Below, piece by piece: positions 54,170-61,899 of a DNA stretch of 64,000 bases (positions are counted from its first letter, which is position 1; every line of letters starts with the position of its first letter). Below the pieces are notes generated by a model, which had not been told where the DNA came from, did no database searches, and was given only the letters and a program-made list of their open reading frames with translations. The DNA comes from UBA6163 sp031411655 (GTDB lineage: Bacteria; Planctomycetota; Planctomycetia; Pirellulales; Pirellulaceae). The position numbers were made by a program, and so were the translations under genes. The stretch lies in the NCBI GenBank assembly GCA_031411655.1, contig JANOBM010000157.1, positions 10,643 through 74,642 of the forward strand. The letters are read 5' to 3'.

Positions 54170-55258
54170 GTGCTACGGGACCAGACTTTCGATGAATGGG
54201 CAACGAGGTGCGGCGAATGGCTGCGCGGTACTGGGCCAGATTCTGATATTGTCATCAGCAGTCGGATTCGCTTGGCCAGAAACTTAGCCGACTTCCCTTT
54301 CATTCGGCGTTGTGGTGACGAGGATCGACTTAGCATCGAGCGAACGGTCCGCGCTCGTATGGAAAAGATCGATGGTTGGGCTGATGTTCGCTACATCGAT
54401 GTGGATGAGTTGTCGGAGGTGGATCGGCAGTTTTTAGTGGAACGCCAAATGATCAGTCGTGAACTTGCGGAAACCGACGGCTCGCGTGCTGTTGCGATCG
54501 ATCCGAGCGAGCAGTTCAGTGTGATGATCAACGAAGAAGATCACCTGCGCATTCAAGTCATGCAAAGTGGCTTGAATCTTCAAGCGGCGTGGCAACACAT
54601 CAATCGACTGGATGATTTATTGGAGAGCAGTATCACATACGCCTTTCATCCACAATTTGGATACTTGACGGCCTGTCCCACTAACGTTGGCACCGGCGTT
54701 CGCGTCAGCGCCATGTTGCATTTACCTGCTCTGCTCGCAACGCAGCAAATCGATCGTGTTTTTCGGAGTCTTCAGAAAATTAGCGTGACTGTTCGTGGCC
54801 TCTTTGGAGAGGGTTCACAGAATACAGGTGATTTTTATCAGGTCAGCAATCAAATCACGTTGGGTAAGAGCGAGGATGAATTGGTGCAGCAGGTTTCGGA
54901 GGTCGTTCCCCTGCTGATCGACTACGAACGTCGTGCCCGGCAGTTCATGATTGAACACAGCGAGAAGTTTCTTCACGATGATGTTAGCCGAGCGTTGGGG
55001 ATTCTCTGCACTGCGAAAAAGATCACAAGTGAAGAAACCATGCAGCTTTTGTCAAAGGTGCGAATGGGTGTGAACTTGGGGCTGATTGACAACGTTTCGG
55101 TCAATACCATCAACAAACTTTTTATCCATACGCAGCCGGCTCACCTACAAAAGATTCGAGGTCGATTGCTGGGGGCTTCGGATCGGAATATCGAGCGGGC
55201 AACTTATCTTCAACGGCATTTAACAGGAGATTCGAAACCCGATACCGAGTTGAATTGA
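54170..55258 (+). CDS. mcsB: Protein arginine kinase McsB
   Basis: A 362-residue phosphagen-kinase-fold protein. It begins with GTG, 9 nt after GGAG. Motifs match McsB: DSDIVISSRIRLARNLADFPF (about 24-44), VMINEEDHLRIQ, FGYLTACPTNVGTGVRVS and FYQVSNQITLGKSEDE. McsB phosphorylates arginines on proteins, marking them for ClpCP in Firmicutes. The ATP-binding arginines and the substrate Glu region NEEDH are kept, so it should be active. Its partner McsA is just upstream. Confidence 0.95.
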   Translation: MLRDQTFDEWATRCGEWLRGTGPDSDIVISSRIRLARNLADFPFIRRCGDEDRLSIERTVRARMEKIDGWADVRYIDVDELSEVDRQFLVERQMISRELAETDGSRAVAIDPSEQFSVMINEEDHLRIQVMQSGLNLQAAWQHINRLDDLLESSITYAFHPQFGYLTACPTNVGTGVRVSAMLHLPALLATQQIDRVFRSLQKISVTVRGLFGEGSQNTGDFYQVSNQITLGKSEDELVQQVSEVVPLLIDYERRARQFMIEHSEKFLHDDVSRALGILCTAKKITSEETMQLLSKVRMGVNLGLIDNVSVNTINKLFIHTQPAHLQKIRGRLLGASDRNIERATYLQRHLTGDSKPDTELN

Positions 55259-55396
55259 CATAGCGCCTAGCATTTCGTCAACATTTGATTTGAGTGTACG
55301 ATGGACATCTAGTCCGTCGGGAAACATCGTCAAAGAAGGACTGGAAGTTCGTCCTTAGCATCCCCGTCAACGCAAAAAATAAATTTGACGAATCAC

Positions 55397-55420
55397 TGGC
55401 TTGGTCTTGAAGGCAAGCCA
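55397..55420. terminator. Hairpin between convergent mcsB and ATP-grasp genes
   Basis: TGGCTTG and CAAGCCA form a perfect 7-bp stem around a 10-nt loop, followed on the plus strand by ATCGCTTTATTA. Its position in the 189-bp convergent gap suits a two-way terminator. Confidence 0.4.
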
Positions 55421-55447
55421 ATCGCTTTATTATCTAACCGCTGGACC

Positions 55448-56785
55448 TCATGATTTTGGTTGGCAGATCCGCGGTAAAAGCAGGCGACGCCCGATTTTAA
55501 ATGAGCAACGTAAAGCCAACTTCTCATCGGGCGAGTTTCGCACGATGACGGTGAACGCGGGTTGACCCGCTTCGACCAGCGTGCCCGGTTTTGGGATATC
55601 ACAGACGGATACAGACATGTTGCATGGGGCCGCCCTTACATTCGACGCATCGAGTACCTCGTTACACGCTTGCTGTATACGTTCGATTGTCAATTCACCG
55701 ATCGTTGTGTTGTTCGTGGCATAGATGATCCTTTTGCAGTGAAAGCCAATCCGATTGGGACTGCTGAAATTCAGCGAGCCACTGTGATTGTCTGATTCAT
55801 TCCGATAGCACCCGGTGTGCAAGGCGATGAGCGAATCGGCCTGCGAATCGGGCGAAAACGATACAAGTTCCATCGAGGCGCTGTATCTTGGATTCACCTC
55901 AAGTAACGCCAACGAATGGTCAATGCCGATGATAAGGTCGATATTGAATAGCCCGACCATCCCAGATTGAGTGGCAATTTGAGAGCCCAAAGCAATTATT
56001 TTCCCTCGCACATGCGGTTTCAGCGCCACTGGTCCATACGATCCTCCGTATAGAAACGGATGACGCTGATTGCGACGATGGGTGAGTCCTCCAAATGCTC
56101 CAAGGAAATGACAATCGATTCCTTGCGGTCCCCTGATTGCGATGAAATTGGCCCCGAGCGCGCGGCCGCGAATTCGACGTTGCAGGATGTAAGGCTTGAA
56201 TGAGTCGGCAAGTCGTTTTTCAAAGGCGGTCTGATCGGTTAGCCGAATTCCAACCCCGCCAGCGTGATGGACTGGTTTGACAACCCATTCGCGAGTGGAC
56301 GTTGGTGCGGCCTTCGCGTGACCGACGTAGCCAGGTCCAGCGAGCTTTGGTTGGTGGGCCTTAGTCCAGGACCCATCCTGCAATATCCAAGTTTCCGGAA
56401 AAAAAGCATCTACCCGTTCGGCGACCATGCCTAACCACGATGGGGATTCGAGCAAGTCGAGGGTAGACGGTGTCGGGTAGGCAACGATGCGCCCATCCAG
56501 GTAGCCCACGACCGACGGAACTTCAGCATTTTTGTTGGGCCAGTAATGATTGTTGGGCCAGGAAAAGCCGCCGACGGGAACGACGGGGCCGGCTGGAAGA
56601 GCGTTGAGTCGGTTCATCCAGGAATCCTGGACATCGTACTCAAGCCATCTTGCTGCCATCGATCTCAAATCTTCGTCACCAAATCGATCGATCGCGGATA
56701 CCTGGAAACCCGCCCTAACCGCGTCAGCCGTTGCCGCCCGAACGGATCCGCCGACAAGTATCAAATGAGGAGAATCGGGCATCAT
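55448..56785 (-). CDS. ATP-grasp protein of the H4MPT C1 cluster
   Basis: A 445-residue protein. A Rossmann-like N-terminus (HLILVGGSVRAATADAVRAGFQVSAIDRFGDEDL) is followed by an ATP-grasp domain: EWVVKPVHHAGGVGI (about 168-182), YILQRRIRGRALGANFIA and the metal-binding NIDLIIGIDHSLALLEVNPRYSASME. It is divergent from fae with 150 bp between them. ATP-grasp proteins of this kind are common in bacterial H4MPT clusters and are thought to help make methanopterin-type cofactors or their tails. The exact reaction is not known to me. Confidence 0.82.
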   Translation of the reverse strand: MMPDSPHLILVGGSVRAATADAVRAGFQVSAIDRFGDEDLRSMAARWLEYDVQDSWMNRLNALPAGPVVPVGGFSWPNNHYWPNKNAEVPSVVGYLDGRIVAYPTPSTLDLLESPSWLGMVAERVDAFFPETWILQDGSWTKAHQPKLAGPGYVGHAKAAPTSTREWVVKPVHHAGGVGIRLTDQTAFEKRLADSFKPYILQRRIRGRALGANFIAIRGPQGIDCHFLGAFGGLTHRRNQRHPFLYGGSYGPVALKPHVRGKIIALGSQIATQSGMVGLFNIDLIIGIDHSLALLEVNPRYSASMELVSFSPDSQADSLIALHTGCYRNESDNHSGSLNFSSPNRIGFHCKRIIYATNNTTIGELTIERIQQACNEVLDASNVRAAPCNMSVSVCDIPKPGTLVEAGQPAFTVIVRNSPDEKLALRCSFKIGRRLLLPRICQPKS

Positions 56786-56888
56786 CGTGAACCGCTGGTT
56801 ATTCAGATTGGGGAAGTCGTTGGTCGAATAGCCATGTTGTCGCTGGGTGGTTGCGTGAGAGCTAAATCGAGTTTAATCTTGCCGGTTC

Positions 56889-56917
56889 TTGACACTCCCT
56901 CCCGCTTCGAATTCTAG
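56889..56917 (+). promoter_or_regulatory. Candidate fae promoter
   Basis: A consensus -35 TTGACA (56889-56894) is followed after 17 nt by a poor -10 TTCTAG (56912-56917). The leader would be only about 12 nt. The -35 is good, the -10 weak. Confidence 0.35.
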
Positions 56918-56935
56918 TTAGATAGGTAACGAATC

Positions 56936-57433
56936 ATGCAGTTTTACATTGGTGAAGCCCTTGTCGGTGACGGCAACGAAATCGCACACATCGACCTCAT
57001 GATCGGCAGCAAGGATAGCCCCGTCGGTACTGCTTTTGCAAATGCACTGGCAAACCAAAGTGAAGGTCACACGAATCTTCTTGCAGTGCTTGAGCCCAAT
57101 TTGGCAGTCAAGCCATCGACCGTCATGATCACCAAAGTGACCATGAAGGGCATCAAGCAAGTCATGCAAATGTTTGGTCCCGCACAGTTTGCGGTCGCCA
57201 AGGCCGTAGCAGATAGTGTTGGTGAAGGCGTGATTCCCGCTGACCAAGCCGAAAACCTTCTCATCGTCTGTGGCGTGTTCATCCACCCTGCCGCCGAAGA
57301 CGATGAAAAGATTTACAAGTACAACTATCAGGCAACCAAGGACGCCATCGCGAATGCGATGAAGCACAAGCCCAGTGCCTCCGAAATGCTTGCCAAGAAA
57401 GACTCGGCATCGCATCCATTTAAAGGTTTCTAA
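56936..57433 (+). CDS. fae: Formaldehyde-activating enzyme
   Basis: A 165-residue Fae. It catalyses condensation of formaldehyde with H4MPT. The catalytic histidine lies in GNEIAHIDLMIG (His18), and KDSPVGTAFANALANQSEGHTNLLAV and PSTVMITKVTMK are strictly family-like. Full length, no signal peptide, cytoplasmic. It is followed by mtdB, the next pathway step, across a gap with a strong hairpin that may set different levels for the two. It is a marker of the H4MPT formaldehyde oxidation pathway known in planctomycetes. Confidence 0.97.
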   Translation: MQFYIGEALVGDGNEIAHIDLMIGSKDSPVGTAFANALANQSEGHTNLLAVLEPNLAVKPSTVMITKVTMKGIKQVMQMFGPAQFAVAKAVADSVGEGVIPADQAENLLIVCGVFIHPAAEDDEKIYKYNYQATKDAIANAMKHKPSASEMLAKKDSASHPFKGF

Positions 57434-57506
57434 GCTCTTTGTGGGACGAACGCCGTTTCCCATTGGCGTGCCAGGAGTCCGTTCGGTCCACTGATGACTT
57501 ACATTC

Positions 57507-57536
57507 AAGAAGGCAGGCCTAGTGGTCTGCCTTCTT
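57507..57536 (+). terminator. Strong hairpin (attenuator/terminator) between fae and mtdB
   Basis: AAGAAGGCAGGCC (57507-57519) pairs with GGTCTGCCTTCTT (57524-57536) around a TAGT loop: 13 bp with one G-U pair. The descending arm ends in CTTCTT followed by CGTT, a weak U-rich tail. It would favour high fae and lower mtdB transcript. Confidence 0.65.
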
Positions 57537-57589
57537 CGTTGAGTAGGTATCAATTTTTTATCAGTCCCATTTTTAGTGCGGGAGTTCTT

Positions 57590-58450
57590 GTGGTCGCTAA
57601 AATTTTACTGCAGCTCGACACTGATCTTGCACCCAGCACATTTGACGCAGTGGTAGCGATCGACTCGGGAGTCGACCAGTTGCTTCGCCATGGTGGGATC
57701 ACGCCTGAAAATGTGACGTCGCTGGTTCATGGGGCGATGTTCACTCGCGGTGGAGATACTTTGAAAAGCACTGCAATTTTTGTCGGTGGAAGTGATGTGG
57801 GACTCGCGGAAAAGGTTACCGCGAAGATCGTAAGTTGTTTTTTTGGACCTGTACGAGTTTCCGTTCTTCAAGACGCGAGTGGCTGTAACACCACAGCTGC
57901 GGCCGCGGTTTTGTCGGCCGCAAAACATATCGACTATCAGAATTCTAAAGTGTGCGTCCTTGGCGGAACCGGGCCCGTCGGAAAGCGAGTGGCAGAGATG
58001 GTCGCCCTAGAAGGTGGCAAAGTCCGATTAATCTCTCGGTCGATCGATCGCGCCCAATCGGTTGTTGATTCCATTAGGGCCCGAGTGACCAACGCAGTTA
58101 TGGATGCGGGTTTTGCCACGGATGCTAAACAAACTGCGGAATGTCTTGAGGGCTGCGATGTCGCCATCGCCTGCGGTGCGGCCGGCGTGCAGTTGCTCGA
58201 CAGCCAAACCCTGACGAACGCGAGAAAACTGCGGGTCGCGATTGATCTGAACGCCGTCCCGCCCTCCGGCATTGAGTCGGTTGGTGCGATGAATAAAGCG
58301 ACGAAAGTCGGCGGGCTGATCACCTATGGTGCACTGGGAGTCGGCGGGCTGAAAATGAAAATACATCGCGCTGCGATTGCCGTTCTTTTCGATCGCAACG
58401 ATGCGGTGATCGATGCTCGTGAAGTACTTGAGATCGGAAAAACACTTTAG
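57590..58450 (+). CDS. mtdB: Methylene-H4MPT dehydrogenase
   Basis: A 286-residue MtdB, which oxidises methylene-H4MPT to methenyl-H4MPT with NAD(P). The GTG at 57590, 5 nt after GGGAG, makes the protein begin with VAKILLQLDTD, as usual in the family. An ATG at 57494 would add 32 residues coded by the upstream hairpin and is rejected. Motifs: GGITPENVTSLVHGAMFTRGG, STAIFVGGSDV, FGPVRVSVLQDASGCNTTAAAAV, and the nucleotide-binding CVLGGTGPVGKRVAE. Downstream gene starts 6 nt after its stop. Confidence 0.94.
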   Translation: MVAKILLQLDTDLAPSTFDAVVAIDSGVDQLLRHGGITPENVTSLVHGAMFTRGGDTLKSTAIFVGGSDVGLAEKVTAKIVSCFFGPVRVSVLQDASGCNTTAAAAVLSAAKHIDYQNSKVCVLGGTGPVGKRVAEMVALEGGKVRLISRSIDRAQSVVDSIRARVTNAVMDAGFATDAKQTAECLEGCDVAIACGAAGVQLLDSQTLTNARKLRVAIDLNAVPPSGIESVGAMNKATKVGGLITYGALGVGGLKMKIHRAAIAVLFDRNDAVIDAREVLEIGKTL

Positions 58451-58455
58451 TATCC

Positions 58456-59169
58456 ATGCTGCGAATCGACCTTTCGCTCGATGCTCCGTCGCTCAATTTG
58501 GCACTTGACGAGGCGCTGCTACACCTTGCAGAGTTCGAAGGCGGACAGTTTCTGCGATTTTGGAGGTTCAATCAGAATGTCGTCATCCTGGGCCGAGGCT
58601 CAAAGCTGAAGGAAGAGGTCGACGAGTCATTTTGCACGGAGGCCGGTATCCCGATCTTACGACGTTGTAGTGGTGGAGCAACGATCGTCGGCGGTCCAGG
58701 CTGTTTGATGTATAGCCTCATTCTCAGTACCGTGCTTGAGCCGGCTTTTCGAAATATCGATCTTGTTCATCGCTTTGTTATGAACAACCTTTTGAAAGCG
58801 ATAGCGAATCAACGGCCAGAGATTCAGTGGCAGGGTACTTGTGATCTGACGATTGATAATCGTAAGTTTTCTGGCAACAGCTTAAAGGTGTCAAAGAGCC
58901 ACCTTCTCTATCATGGTACCCTCTTGCTTGATACCGATCTGGAGCTAATTGGACGGTGTCTCAAAACACCGCCGCGGCAACCGTCCTATCGACTTGCTCG
59001 CCCTCACCGCGACTTCATCACCAACTTACCGATTGATCCAAGCAAGTTATGCGATACGTTGGCAGAGTCGCTCGGGGTTACTGATATTGTGCGACGATGG
59101 CCAGAGGCACAAGCACGAGAGTTGTCGGAGGCCAAGTATTCGACAGAAGCATGGCTTCGTCGACACTAG
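58456..59169 (+). CDS. Lipoate-protein ligase A-family protein
   Basis: A 237-residue member of the LplA/biotin-ligase-like family. The motif RRCSGGATIVGGPGCLMYSL (about 74-93) matches the lipoate-binding RRxSGGgtVxH..GN loop, except that its usual His is Gly. RKFSGNSLKVSKSHLLYHGTLLLD holds the catalytic-type Lys. It lies 5 nt after mtdB, so it is likely cotranscribed with C1 genes. It may attach lipoate to a glycine-cleavage H protein or other acceptor; the substitution makes activity uncertain. Confidence 0.88.
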   Translation: MLRIDLSLDAPSLNLALDEALLHLAEFEGGQFLRFWRFNQNVVILGRGSKLKEEVDESFCTEAGIPILRRCSGGATIVGGPGCLMYSLILSTVLEPAFRNIDLVHRFVMNNLLKAIANQRPEIQWQGTCDLTIDNRKFSGNSLKVSKSHLLYHGTLLLDTDLELIGRCLKTPPRQPSYRLARPHRDFITNLPIDPSKLCDTLAESLGVTDIVRRWPEAQARELSEAKYSTEAWLRRH

Positions 59170-59286
59170 TGTAGAGGTTCACAATGCTATTCTCGTCGTT
59201 GTGGTCGTTACGTACGACACAAGGTATTTTTTATTGAGACCCGCATGTCGTTTGACGACCATCATCAACGGTACTCCCGTGTTCGA

Positions 59287-61899
59287 TCATGCCTGCGTTA
59301 AATTCGCCGCTAGATCGACGCGTCCTGCCATTCGCTCCAGCAGGAGGATCTTCTCATCACATTGAATGGTGTCTTGTTTGCTGATTGCCAACTCGAGTTC
59401 ACCTGCCTGGATAGCGATAGGGAGGAACCCCGTGGTTCCAGCGGATCCCTTTAGCCAATGAGTATTGGCTGCCAAATCCGACCAACGCTGTTCTTCGAAA
59501 TCGCTGCGCAGCGTCGCAATGCGATCCAGCATACGGGGGATGAATTCATTGACAATCTCCGCCATCTCTTCATCGTGCATCGCCAATGTTGACCGCAACG
59601 GATAGGAGTCCGATGATAACAATCCTGACTGAATCGATCTAATGTCGCTCAAAAGCTCAAGCTCCGGTGAAATACACGCGATTTCATTGGAGGAGTAACC
59701 GCGCGGCGCAGTCCGCATCTGCTCGGCATCGGCGCCGAATGGTTTTCGGTCAGTTGGCTTTGTTTCTGACGTTTCTGCTTTGGGAAGATAGTTTGCAACC
59801 GTAGCAAGCAATCGATCGACATGCACTGGCTTGGTCAAAAAGTCGGTGCAACCGATATCCAAGCATCTTTGGCGATCACCTTTCATGGCGTTCCCCGTTA
59901 ACGCGATGATCGGTACCGTGCACCCGATGGATCGAATCATTTCGGTCGCCTCATAACCATTGATATCGGGCATCTGCATATCCATCAATATCAGTGAAAA
60001 ATCGGTTCCAGATAGAAGCTTGATCGCTTCGCGTCCGTCCTTGGCGGTGGCTACAATTGCCCCAGCGCGACGCAGAATCAATGAAATCAACTTCCGATTT
60101 GCGTCGCCGTCATCGGCAACAAGAATGGAAACTTTCGGAAGCTGAACTTGCGGCGCGGCGTCTGTCTGAAGCTGCTGGCGAGCTAAAGCGTTTTCGATAT
60201 CTTGTCGCGTAATCCATTTCACGGACTTGTTGCTGTGGAAAGGTAGGATGAAGGTGAAAACGCTCCCTACGTTCTCGGTACTGGATACGGTGAGGGTGCC
60301 GCCTAGCGCAACGGCGAATCGGCGGCTGATCGAAAGACCTAGCCCCGTTCCACCAAAGCGTCGTGTCGTACTACCATCCGCTTGTTCAAAGGCATTGAAC
60401 ACCTTTGCTTGCTGAGCGGGAGTCATTCCGATCCCCGTATCTTGTACGTCAATACGCAATTCCGGTTTCCGACCCTTTGTTGCGCTAACCCTGACCTTCA
60501 CCGAGCCAATTTCGGTGAACTTGATCGCATTGCCGATCAGATTTGTGATGATTTGGCGAAGCTTTGTTGGGTCGCTTTCGATCGATTCGGGTAGGTCTGT
60601 TTCGTAGTTTGCGATCAAGCTGATACCCCGCTCATGCGCACGAGTTTCTAAAACGGAAACCACATCATGCACGATTCGATGAGGGGAAAACAAAAGAGAC
60701 TCTAATTGGAGATGTCCTGATTCGATCTTAGACAGGTCAAGGATATTATTGATCAATTCGAGAAGGTGTCGACCACTACGATGAATCAAATCAAGATACT
60801 CGATCTCTTCTTCGCGACTTTGAGCCATGCCTCTTCGGAGTACGTCAGCGAATCCTAGCACTGCGTTCAGCGGTGTACGAATCTCGTGGCTCATATTCGC
60901 AACAAACTCGCTCTTGGCGGCGCTAGCCGCGTCGGCAAGTTCCTTAGCAATGTGCAGTTGCTTTTTAATGTCTTCAAGATGAGTAACATCATCACCGCAG
61001 ATCATTACTCCGCGACACAATCCATTGGGACCAAGTATAGGTGAGCAACTGACGTTGAGTGTACGTGTTGAACCATCACCGGCGACGATCTCAAGCATTT
61101 CACTTACGCAAGCCTCAGCATTTCGCTGCGAAATATGCCAGGGCATGGTGCCTTCCTGCTCACCCTGAGAAGCAGGGGCTGCATGGTTGGCCTGCCATGG
61201 CAAGCGCGCAATTGATTTGCCAACGATTTTTTCACGTGGAGTTCCCACAAGTTCGGTAAACACTTTATTTGCAAATCGAACGATTCCTTTTTGGTCCACG
61301 ACAATGAGACTTTCCGCAAGCCCATCCAGTGCCTCGCGAACTCGTCCAGGGACCGCACTGCTTGGGTCCAGTTGCTTCAAAGTACGACCAAGGTACAACC
61401 ACAAGAATAAACAGCAGACCGGTCCTACTCCCATCGGCAGGCGAAGCCATGGTTGAGTGAAGATTGCAAGCCATCCAATCTTGGTAATGGGTTCGAATGC
61501 GACCTCAACCGATCCCCATGGTTGCCCGCCTGCCATCAGTGGGACGCGTATTTGGTCGATGGTCGATGATCCATTTGCTCCGTGAACCCACGTCGTTTCG
61601 TGCTCCTTAGTGGAACGAATTAGTTCGCCATTTTGTCGCCGGATCCCTACGGTACGGATGGTGTCGTTGTGTTCTGCGATGGTCTTTAGTGCCAACTCCA
61701 TCGAGTCAACATCGTTCTTTAGCAGGAACGTACAGCTATAGACGGCAATTGATTCGCACAGTTGGGCCCGACCGGCAGCGATCGACTCAGTCTTATCAGG
61801 AACCCATCCGATAAAGACAGCCAACATGAGTGTGCTAACGACAATCGATGTCGCACCGATGGCGAGCCGCAATCGTACGGTGATCTGCCCTGTGATCAT
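59287..61899 (-). CDS. Hybrid sensor histidine kinase (PAS, HisKA, HATPase, REC, HPt)
   Basis: An 870-residue membrane kinase. Two helices (about 11-31 and 153-172) enclose a 120-residue extracytoplasmic sensor. A PAS domain follows (about 187-300), then HisKA with the phospho-acceptor His338 in NMSHEIRTPLN, and a HATPase (N-box ITNLIGNAIKF, G1 DTGIGM, G2 GGTGLGLS). A receiver domain has its Asp at 640 (LILMDMQMP), and a C-terminal HPt domain has its His at about 814 (ANTHWLKGSAGTTGF). It holds a full phosphorelay but no output domain, so a separate response regulator is needed. The start ATG overlaps the end of the giant repeat protein by 4 bp (61896-61899), so the two are coupled. Confidence 0.95.
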   Translation of the reverse strand: MITGQITVRLRLAIGATSIVVSTLMLAVFIGWVPDKTESIAAGRAQLCESIAVYSCTFLLKNDVDSMELALKTIAEHNDTIRTVGIRRQNGELIRSTKEHETTWVHGANGSSTIDQIRVPLMAGGQPWGSVEVAFEPITKIGWLAIFTQPWLRLPMGVGPVCCLFLWLYLGRTLKQLDPSSAVPGRVREALDGLAESLIVVDQKGIVRFANKVFTELVGTPREKIVGKSIARLPWQANHAAPASQGEQEGTMPWHISQRNAEACVSEMLEIVAGDGSTRTLNVSCSPILGPNGLCRGVMICGDDVTHLEDIKKQLHIAKELADAASAAKSEFVANMSHEIRTPLNAVLGFADVLRRGMAQSREEEIEYLDLIHRSGRHLLELINNILDLSKIESGHLQLESLLFSPHRIVHDVVSVLETRAHERGISLIANYETDLPESIESDPTKLRQIITNLIGNAIKFTEIGSVKVRVSATKGRKPELRIDVQDTGIGMTPAQQAKVFNAFEQADGSTTRRFGGTGLGLSISRRFAVALGGTLTVSSTENVGSVFTFILPFHSNKSVKWITRQDIENALARQQLQTDAAPQVQLPKVSILVADDGDANRKLISLILRRAGAIVATAKDGREAIKLLSGTDFSLILMDMQMPDINGYEATEMIRSIGCTVPIIALTGNAMKGDRQRCLDIGCTDFLTKPVHVDRLLATVANYLPKAETSETKPTDRKPFGADAEQMRTAPRGYSSNEIACISPELELLSDIRSIQSGLLSSDSYPLRSTLAMHDEEMAEIVNEFIPRMLDRIATLRSDFEEQRWSDLAANTHWLKGSAGTTGFLPIAIQAGELELAISKQDTIQCDEKILLLERMAGRVDLAANLTQA

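Noticed and set aside
57494..57589. N-terminal extension of mtdB
   Set aside because: It encodes residues unlike the family and covers the strong hairpin; the GTG at 57590 with GGGAG fits better.
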